Assembly (NCBI RefSeq): GCF_900105475.1
Contig: NZ_LT629777.1
Coordinates: forward strand, 5,270,001 to 5,334,000
Reading direction: 5' to 3'
DNA length: 64,000 nt
Origin: Pseudomonas asplenii
GTDB taxonomy: Bacteria; Pseudomonadota; Gammaproteobacteria; Pseudomonadales; Pseudomonadaceae
The position numbers and the translations under genes are program-made. The notes beneath the pieces were generated by a model. That model searched no databases. It was given only the letters and a program-made list of their open reading frames with translations, and was not told the origin of the DNA. This document shows positions 36,820 through 42,654 of the stretch, in pieces. The number at the start of each line of letters is the position of its first letter. Within the stretch, counting starts at the first letter, position 1.

Positions 36820-38237
36820 GGACGTTGCTCCAGGGAACGGATATCGGTCAGGCGCCCGGCAATCGCCGCGGCCGCCACCATCGCCGGGCTCATCAGGTGC
36901 GTACGGGCACCGGCGCCCTGGCGACCCTCGAAATTGCGGTTGGTACTGGAAGCACAGCGGTCGCCCGCCGCCAGCACGTCGTCGTTCATCGCCAGGCACA
37001 TCGAACAGCCGGACTGGCGCCATTCGAAACCGGCGTCGATGAACACCGCCGCCAACCCTTCGGCCTCGGCCTGGTCACGGACCTGAGTGGAACCCGGCAC
37101 AATCATCGCCCGCACGTTCTTCGCCACCTGCTGACCGCGAACAACCCGGGCAGCGTCACGCAGGTCCTCGATCCGGGCATTGGTGCAGGAGCCGATGAAG
37201 GCGTGGCTGATGACGATCTCATTCAAGGGCATACCGGCTTCCAGGCCCATGTAGCTCAGGGCCCGGCGCATGTCCTGGCGCAGGATCGGATCGTCGAGGC
37301 TGTCCGGGTCCGGCACCCGCGCACCGATGGGCGCCGCCTGGTCCGGGCTGGTGCCCCAGGTGACCATCGGTTCCAGGGTGGTGGCATCGAGATGTACTTC
37401 CCGGTCGAACCGTGCCCCCTCATCGCTCCTGAGTTCGCGCCAACGGGCTACGGCCTGGTCCCACTGCTCGCCCCTGGGTGCCCGCGGCTTGTCCTTGAGG
37501 TAGGCGAAGACCTTTTCATCCGGGGCCATGAAGGCGCCCCGCGCACCGGCCTCCACCGCCATGTTGCAGATGGTCATGCGTGCCTCGACACTCAGAGCAT
37601 CGATGGTCGAACCGCAGAATTCGATGGCATAGCCGGTCGCACCGGAGGCGCCGATCTCGCCGATCAGCGCCATGATCACGTCCTTGGACGTCAGCCCCGC
37701 CGGCAAGTCGCCATCGACGGTCACGCGCAGGGTTTTCAGGCGCTTGTAGACCAACGTCTGGGACGCCAGCAGGTGTTCGATCTCTGAAGTGCCGATACCG
37801 AAACCGAAGGCCCCGAGAGCACCATAAGTGGTGGTGTGGCTGTCACCGGCGGCCACCACCATGCCCGGCAGGATGAAACCCTGCTCGGGGGCAACCACGT
37901 GTTCGATGCCCTGGCGCTTGTCGAGCACATCGAACAGCTCGATACCGAAATCGGCGCAATTCTCGGCCAGGTAAGAGACCTGCCGGGCACCACCGGCGTC
38001 CGGCATGGCGGCAATACGCTTGGGTGCGGTGGGATTCACATGGTCGACCACGGCCAGGGCCGTTTCCGGGCGCCAGACGCTGCGTCCGGCTTCGCGCAGG
38101 CCGCTGAAGGCTTGCGGGCTGGTGTATTCGTTGATGACCTGGCGGTCGATGTACAGCAGGACATGGCCCTGATCGTCGAGGCGGCACACCGTGTGGGAAT
38201 CGATGTGCTTGTCGTAAAGGGTTCTTGTTGGAGTCAT
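36816..38237 (-). CDS. leuC: 3-isopropylmalate dehydratase large subunit
   Basis: A 473-residue aconitase-family large subunit, the normal length for LeuC. The three [4Fe-4S] cysteines are in IGSCTNARIED and SGCSMCLAMN; GDSHTTTYGALGAFGFGIGTSEIEH and NRNFEGRQG are further family blocks. It forms a heterodimer with the small subunit encoded downstream. Given the missing leuB and the neighbouring dctA and LysR genes, it may be a paralogue acting on another malate derivative rather than the leucine enzyme; sequence alone does not decide. Confidence 0.92.
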   Translation of the reverse strand: MTPTRTLYDKHIDSHTVCRLDDQGHVLLYIDRQVINEYTSPQAFSGLREAGRSVWRPETALAVVDHVNPTAPKRIAAMPDAGGARQVSYLAENCADFGIELFDVLDKRQGIEHVVAPEQGFILPGMVVAAGDSHTTTYGALGAFGFGIGTSEIEHLLASQTLVYKRLKTLRVTVDGDLPAGLTSKDVIMALIGEIGASGATGYAIEFCGSTIDALSVEARMTICNMAVEAGARGAFMAPDEKVFAYLKDKPRAPRGEQWDQAVARWRELRSDEGARFDREVHLDATTLEPMVTWGTSPDQAAPIGARVPDPDSLDDPILRQDMRRALSYMGLEAGMPLNEIVISHAFIGSCTNARIEDLRDAARVVRGQQVAKNVRAMIVPGSTQVRDQAEAEGLAAVFIDAGFEWRQSGCSMCLAMNDDVLAAGDRCASSTNRNFEGRQGAGARTHLMSPAMVAAAAIAGRLTDIRSLEQRP

Positions 38238-38434
38238 GGTGGCGCTCGCAGGAATGAAAGTACGCGAGGCTGTCGGGTCACCTTCAAGGGCCGACAGGCT
38301 TCACGTCCATCATAGGGAGCCTGGGAGGTGCATCAATGGTGCGGGGGTGATGGCGAGGAACATGGATCGTGTTCGATCGACTGCGATCAACGCAACCAGG
38401 CCAGTCGGAACCGCCAGGAGCAAAGCCAGAAGCG

Positions 38435-38662
38435 TTATCGCTGGCTTGTCTGCGCATTACTCAACAGCAGATCCATGTAGCTTTCCGGCTCCGAGAACAG
38501 CGCTTTTTCACTGTGCAGCGAGACGTTGCCACGCAGGTTCCGAGCCTGGGGCTCGTAGCCGCCCCACTGTTCGAGCGTTCCGGGTTGCTCGGCACACCCC
38601 GTCAATACCACACCCACACACACTGCCGCGCCAAACCGCAGCGAACCGAACACACTACCCAT
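38435..38662 (-). CDS. small putative lipoprotein
   Basis: A 75-residue protein with a lipoprotein signal: FGAAVCVGVVLTGC, lipobox LTGC with Cys near residue 23. The mature part begins AEQPGTLEQWGGYEP, loosely like the start of DUF4810 lipoproteins, but it is far shorter than that family and could be a truncated copy. Start at 38662 has AAGGAG somewhat far (12 nt) upstream. The flanking stretches 38238-38434 and 38663-38890 hold nothing else I can support. Confidence 0.6.
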   Translation of the reverse strand: MGSVFGSLRFGAAVCVGVVLTGCAEQPGTLEQWGGYEPQARNLRGNVSLHSEKALFSEPESYMDLLLSNAQTSQR

Positions 38663-38895
38663 TACGCCTTGAACTCCTTGCTGTTCAATCAGGAGAGCAT
38701 TGCTCCGCGCTCCCCGATCCAGCCTGTACGATCCATTGATACAATTGATATCAAATTAATGGCCGTCATCATAAAGTGACAGCTTTTGGGCGTCAAGAAA
38801 CCGCCCCACCACCGTAACGATAGGGTCACAAAAACCTTGTAGGTGATGCTCAACGGCTCGTGACTCAAGGACATGAGCCGTGATGGACAGCTCTG

Positions 38896-39456
38896 CGAAC
38901 ATTCCCTAGGATCGCCAGGATCAACCAGGACCTGGCACGCCTGGCGATCCCGCCCGAGGGCCAGAAGGATTTCTACCGGGAGCGGCGCACGGCGCTGGGC
39001 CAGAATGGCGGCACCGCCACCAGTGAAATCACGGTCGAACCGGTTTATTGGTCGTCCCAGTGGGTCACCGTCAGGTTCTACCGCTGGACCGCCGGGTACG
39101 GCAGCAATGGCATCAGTTGGGGCCTGCATACCTGGAATCTGCAGACCGGAGAAAGTACCGACCCCTGGTCCTGGCTCGGCGGACATTACCAGCGCTACAC
39201 CCCCGACTCCGGCCATATCAGGTTGCCCGTCCCGTTCAGCACCTGGCTGGCGAACCAGACCACCGTCGACGAAGGCTGCCCGGTCATCACCGATTACTCC
39301 GACTTCGACCTGACATTCGACACCCAGGGCATGAAGCTTTCGACGCCGGCCACCGGCGACGGTTGCGACAACGAACTGAGTTTCACCTGGGAGCAATTGC
39401 AGCCCGTGTTGAGTGGCCAGGGCAAGGCAGCGCTGCCGAGCCTGCAAATACCCTGA
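38896..39456 (+). pseudogene. 5'-truncated remnant of a secreted envelope protein gene
   Basis: The frame is open from a stop at 38881 to the stop ending at 39456, about 187 codons, and encodes a convincing protein end (RINQDLARLAIPPEGQKDFY, then WGLHTWNLQTGESTDPWSWLGG, then GMKLSTPATGDGCDNELSFTW). There is no ATG and no signal peptide at the beginning; the only starts are internal (for example TTG at 39223). The composition (paired Cys, tryptophans, beta-rich) and the TWNLQTG / ELSFTWEQLQPVLS segments recall the C-terminal half of DUF3298-like periplasmic proteins. I read it as a gene that lost its 5' end. A frameshifted N-terminus was looked for in the upstream 200 bp and not found. Confidence 0.65.
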
Positions 39457-39462
39457 GGCGAC

Positions 39463-39503
39463 AAACCACCTCGAATCTGCCCCAGGGAGGTTCGAGGCGG
39501 TTT
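39463..39503. terminator. bidirectional hairpin between convergent genes
   Basis: AAACCACCTCGAA and TTCGAGGCGGTTT form a 13-bp stem with one mismatch and a 15-nt loop, placed between the decayed gene and the convergent LprI-domain gene. A-rich and T-rich ends on both sides suit termination in both directions. Confidence 0.65.
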
Positions 39504-39523
39504 GAGAACAGAGCTGCGGAGGG

Positions 39524-40720
39524 TCAGTCCTCGCGGTTTTCGCCGATGAAGTCCAGACGATCGCTCAGCCACTGGCGAACGATCTCCCGAGCCGCCTGCT
39601 GGGCCTCGTTGGCCGACAGGCCGCGCTCGCGCTGCAGCCAGGCGCTGGTAGCCTGCCGCGCGGGTTCGACAGCCGCCAAGGCCTGTTGCCGTTCCTGCTT
39701 GGGCCAGGACGTGTCGTCCGTCCAGTCACGGATGACCTGCTCGGGATCTTCGCTCTGCTCCTGCGCAATCTTGAGAAAGTCGCGCGGAGAAACGGTCGCC
39801 CGCAATGCCATCAACTGCCAACCGGCATAACTGGCAAAACGAATGGTGCCACTGTTCCCGCTGGCGGCCTCCACCACCTGATTGAAGCTGCGATCCAGTT
39901 GCTTCCACGCCTCTTGCTCGAACAGATTGCCCTGGGGCTCGCAGATCGGCGACCCCGTGTCGCGGGTGGAACCATACAGCGGGCCGAAGGTGGCGTAGGC
40001 ATCGTCACCCTGGCGCGAAAAGATGAAGCAGTGCACATAGGCACGCTCAGCCACATAGGGCTGATATTCCGATCGCTCGATCAGCATGCGCAGCAGCGTC
40101 AGGTCGACCCGGTCACGACTGACCGATGCGTCCTTCTCCATGTCATTGAAGATCGACAGCGAGAAGCTGTCATCCGCCAACGCCTTTATGGCCTGCTGCC
40201 GATACTCTTGCGCTTCCTTTTGTGTCACACCGCTGGCCGGCTCGAAACGATGCAGATAAACCAGCCAGGCAGCCGCCAAGCCACTCTTCGGATACCCCCT
40301 GAGCCCTTCGGCGGCCTCGGCCGGGTGATAGGGAATACTGGCGATGAGCGCATCCAGCGCTGCGGTATCGGGTTGGACCCGCTTGCCGACCTCCACCACC
40401 CGCTGACTCAATAAGGGTTGCAGGCAACCGGCCAGCTTGGCCGGGTCGGCCGCGCAGGCATTGCGCGACTGCAGCCAGGTCCGCTGTTCCTTGCGCAGTT
40501 CATCACGCGGCTCAGGCGCCAGCTTGGTCAGCGCTTGGCTATAGTAGGCACCGAGGGCACTGTCCAGTCCGCTCAATTCAGGGCTGGCACAAATGGCCTT
40601 CTCCACCGCCGAGGAAGCTTTCTGACAATCGAAAGAAGCGGCTACTGCGGGCTTACCAGCCGCCAACAGCAGTGCGCAGAACAAAAATGTCGAGCGGCGC
40701 AATTGTACGTAGCGGTCCAT
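39524..40720 (-). CDS. LprI-domain (lysozyme inhibitor-like) exported protein
   Basis: A 398-residue protein with an N-terminal signal (RRSTFLFCALLLAAGKPAVAA) and then an LprI/DUF1311 domain: SFDCQKASSAVEKAICASPELSGLD with the conserved Cys-Cys spacing and a third/fourth Cys at RNACAADPAKLAGCLQ. The remaining ~270 residues are helical with no recognised domain. The ATG at 40720 has AGGGG 6 nt upstream; 40747 is an alternative. Periplasmic; inhibition of lysozyme is known only for some family members. Confidence 0.83.
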   Translation of the reverse strand: MDRYVQLRRSTFLFCALLLAAGKPAVAASFDCQKASSAVEKAICASPELSGLDSALGAYYSQALTKLAPEPRDELRKEQRTWLQSRNACAADPAKLAGCLQPLLSQRVVEVGKRVQPDTAALDALIASIPYHPAEAAEGLRGYPKSGLAAAWLVYLHRFEPASGVTQKEAQEYRQQAIKALADDSFSLSIFNDMEKDASVSRDRVDLTLLRMLIERSEYQPYVAERAYVHCFIFSRQGDDAYATFGPLYGSTRDTGSPICEPQGNLFEQEAWKQLDRSFNQVVEAASGNSGTIRFASYAGWQLMALRATVSPRDFLKIAQEQSEDPEQVIRDWTDDTSWPKQERQQALAAVEPARQATSAWLQRERGLSANEAQQAAREIVRQWLSDRLDFIGENRED

Positions 40721-40857
40721 GATGCCCCTTGAGTGAATACCGTTCAAAACCCGATTGTGCCAAGAGTGCCGATTGCACGTCTATCGGCCTGGGCCTGGCA
40801 CGACTATTGATTGAATTGAGCCTAGTGTGTTGAACAATAATCAGTGGAGCGCTCCCC

Positions 40858-41706
40858 ATGTACAAGGATTATCCCGCCGCCTACCAGGTCAGCAAAGGCT
40901 CGGCGCTGCAGGTCGACAAGCCGTTCTACGACCGCGTCCGTGAACGCCAGGACGCCCGTACCCTGATCGAATCCTTCGAGGTGCCGATCCGCACCGGCCG
41001 CGCCTGGAAGGTTCCGGCCGGCCATGTGTTCCGTGTCACCGCACCGGTCGGTCCGCAGGTCGGCGACTTCAATATCTGGAACGCCCACGATCCGCGCGAA
41101 CGCCTGTGGGCAGCCCGCACCCGGCAATTGCAGGGTGCCCACGTAAGCACCTACGACCGGCTCTGGTCGAACCTGCCGTTCCTGCGGCCGCTGGTGACCA
41201 TCACCGATGACAGCCTGGCCGACTATGGCATCGACGAACACGGCGGGCGTCTGCACGACCTGCTCGGCACTCGTTGCGACCCCTACGTCAACAAGATGCT
41301 CACCGGCGAGGACTTTCACCATCACTGCCACTCCAACCTGACCCGCGCGGTGCTGCCCCACGGCCTGACTGAATTCGATGTGCACGATGTGTTGAACATT
41401 TTCCAGTGCACGGGCCTGAACCACGACGACCTGTACTTCATGAAGGCCTGCCCGGCGCAGAAAGGCGACTACCTGGAGTTCTTTGCCGAAATCGACGTGC
41501 TTTGCGCGCTGTCGACCTGCCCGGGGGGTGACCTGTCGCTACCGATGTGGGGGCCGGATGCGCAAGATCCGCTGTCCGTATGCCGGCCGCTGGGGGTCGA
41601 GATCTACCAGCTCGAAGACAGCGTGCTCGAAGGTTGGAAACAGCCACAACGCGCCAGCTACAACGGACTGCATGGATTGGCGATCGGCAAGGCCGATTGG
41701 GAGTGA
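40858..41706 (+). CDS. DUF1989 (urea carboxylase-associated) family protein
   Basis: A 282-residue protein of the DUF1989 family. PAGHVFRVTAPVGPQVGDFNIWNAHDP, a metal-like cluster FHHHCHSNLTRAV (residues ~155-167), FQCTGLNHDDLYFM and CALSTCPGGDLSLP are the family marks. Members include the two subunits of carboxyguanidine deiminase beside guanidine carboxylase. Here there is no carboxylase, no second DUF1989 gene and no guanidine riboswitch that I can see, so its substrate is open. GGAGCG precedes the ATG. Confidence 0.85.
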   Translation: MYKDYPAAYQVSKGSALQVDKPFYDRVRERQDARTLIESFEVPIRTGRAWKVPAGHVFRVTAPVGPQVGDFNIWNAHDPRERLWAARTRQLQGAHVSTYDRLWSNLPFLRPLVTITDDSLADYGIDEHGGRLHDLLGTRCDPYVNKMLTGEDFHHHCHSNLTRAVLPHGLTEFDVHDVLNIFQCTGLNHDDLYFMKACPAQKGDYLEFFAEIDVLCALSTCPGGDLSLPMWGPDAQDPLSVCRPLGVEIYQLEDSVLEGWKQPQRASYNGLHGLAIGKADWE

Positions 41707-41713
41707 AATGAAA

Positions 41714-41743
41714 GCAGGGCCGGTCGTGACAGACAGGCCCTGC
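41714..41743 (+). terminator. GC hairpin after the DUF1989 gene
   Basis: GCAGGGCC and GGCCCTGC form a perfect 8-bp stem with a 14-nt loop, starting 8 bp after the stop codon. The following sequence (CCTCATAAG) has no T-run, so termination may be partial. Confidence 0.55.
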
Positions 41744-41827
41744 CCTCATAAGTAACCAGAAAAAAATCCCATCCACTGCAACTTCAGCAAATATTCAGCT
41801 TAATAGAATAAAACAAACTATTTTTAA

Positions 41828-41856
41828 TTGACTTGATACACCTCGCTGAGTAAATT
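41828..41856 (+). promoter_or_regulatory. sigma-70-like promoter of the mgtA leader
   Basis: TTGACT, a 17-bp spacer and TAAATT form a fair sigma-70 promoter inside a strikingly AT-rich stretch (41760-41860) ahead of the mgtA leader. The start of transcription would be near 41863. Confidence 0.45.
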
Positions 41857-41862
41857 CCCCGT

Positions 41863-41884
41863 GCCTGCAACACAGGCCTTTTTT
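41863..41884 (+). terminator. hairpin plus T-run at the head of the mgtA leader
   Basis: GCCTG-CAACA-CAGGC followed by C and six T is an intrinsic-terminator form. It lies directly behind the predicted promoter, so it either ends a transcript from further upstream or caps/attenuates the leader RNA. Confidence 0.5.
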
Positions 41885-41903
41885 CAACTCACTCAAGAGC
41901 CCC

Positions 41904-41999
41904 ATGGACACAGTACCCAGACGCAGTCCGATTACCGCAAACGCGGCTTATCGGGCAATCAACCCAGAAAATGACGGGACTCGACGCACAGTCGGGTGA
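41904..41999 (+). CDS. short leader ORF 1 upstream of mgtA (31 codons)
   Basis: A possible 31-residue peptide beginning MDTVPRRSPI and ending GTRRTVG. Early acidic and proline residues next to arginines recall (without being alignable to) Mg2+-sensing leader peptides such as MgtL (MEPDPTPLPRRR in Salmonella). The ribosome site is weak (AGAG at 4 nt distance). Too short for composition tests; kept as a candidate leader ORF. Confidence 0.3.
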   Translation: MDTVPRRSPITANAAYRAINPENDGTRRTVG

Positions 42000-42068
42000 G
42001 CTGCGCCAGGGCCTAGTGCTCCAACGTAACTCGCCTCTGCCGGCGCCAGTCCGGTCGCGAGGTGTGTT

Positions 42069-42368
42069 ATGACTTTCAAATCCTCTGTAATGCCAGGCGT
42101 TCGCGCCTTCGCTTCCAGCATGCGCGTCAAGCTGTCCCGCGAACCCACCCGCGCGGCGCGGCCCAGCGTGCTGTTCGCCGTGCCCTCCGCCAGCACCCAG
42201 GCGTTGCCGCGGGCGACCATCAGCTGGCGTATCTGCCCGAGCACCGGCCGGCTGCAACAACGCTGGGACCTTGCTGACCTCCAGGAACCACCGAGTAGCT
42301 GGCTCGCGGCGCGGCCACAACACGCCCGTGAACCGTTGGCGCAGCAGGCCGAGGCTCACGCCGCCTGA
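42069..42368 (+). CDS. small protein ORF 2 in the mgtA leader (99 aa)
   Basis: A 99-residue ORF with GAGGTG 5 nt before its ATG and codon use like its neighbours (mostly CTG, GCC, ACC, CGC). It contains SWRICPSTGRLQQRWDL, a W-x-x-C-P-x-T-G-R-L-x-x-R-W pattern that looks like a real conserved small-protein motif rather than chance. No signal peptide. Opposite-strand ORFs of similar length exist (41889-42359) but lack ribosome sites. Function unknown; it may be part of Mg2+ control of mgtA. Confidence 0.5.
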   Translation: MTFKSSVMPGVRAFASSMRVKLSREPTRAARPSVLFAVPSASTQALPRATISWRICPSTGRLQQRWDLADLQEPPSSWLAARPQHAREPLAQQAEAHAA

Positions 42369-42377
42369 TTATCCGGC

Positions 42378-42440
42378 GCAAACAAAGACAACTTTAAAAC
42401 CTGCACTGTCAGAAACTTCAAGTGCACGGGATTTGTTTGC
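42378..42440 (+). promoter_or_regulatory. two-stem structured RNA element in the mgtA leader
   Basis: GCAAACAAA (42378-42386) pairs perfectly with TTTGTTTGC (42432-42440), and inside this TGCACT (42402-42407) pairs with AGTGCA (42421-42426). The nested arrangement over 63 nt, just before the third leader ORF and 215 nt before mgtA, suggests a folded regulatory RNA. No known riboswitch class was recognised. Confidence 0.45.
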
Positions 42441-42471
42441 CCGTTAATTAATACATATAGAGAAAGTTATT

Positions 42472-42612
42472 ATGGACGAAGCCAGTAGTCGGTTCGCTGC
42501 CTGTCATTTTTCCGTGGACGGGCAGCGAACGTTAAATATTCCCCAACACCCATATTCGAATCGATCGCAACCTCGCGACTCGGCAGGTATTCGCTCGCCC
42601 CTCATTCGGTGA
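42472..42612 (+). CDS. short leader ORF 3 upstream of mgtA (46 codons)
   Basis: A possible 46-residue peptide starting MDEASSRFAACHF and containing NIPQHPYSNRSQPRDS. It begins 31 bp after the structured element, with AGAAAG 7-12 nt upstream, and ends 42 bp before mgtA. Two acidic codons at the very start and several proline codons are features of Mg2+-responsive leader peptides, in which low Mg2+ stalls or destabilises the ribosome. Candidate only. Confidence 0.35.
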   Translation: MDEASSRFAACHFSVDGQRTLNIPQHPYSNRSQPRDSAGIRSPLIR

Positions 42613-42654
42613 GCCCAGACATGCCTGGTCGCGAACACGTGACAGGGGCATCCC

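Noticed and set aside
39223..39456. 77-codon gene starting at TTG 39223
   Set aside because: The protein-like sequence continues in frame far upstream of this TTG, so it is an internal codon of a decayed gene.
41889..42359. Minus-strand frame opposite leader ORF 2
   Set aside because: No ribosome site and poorer codon use than the plus-strand ORF at 42069-42368.
42429..42450. Possible PhoP box (TGTTTG-N5-TAATTA) before mgtA leader ORF 3
   Set aside because: Nine of twelve positions match but the distance to the TACATA -10 candidate is only about 2 nt, not the ~12 nt seen at PhoP promoters.
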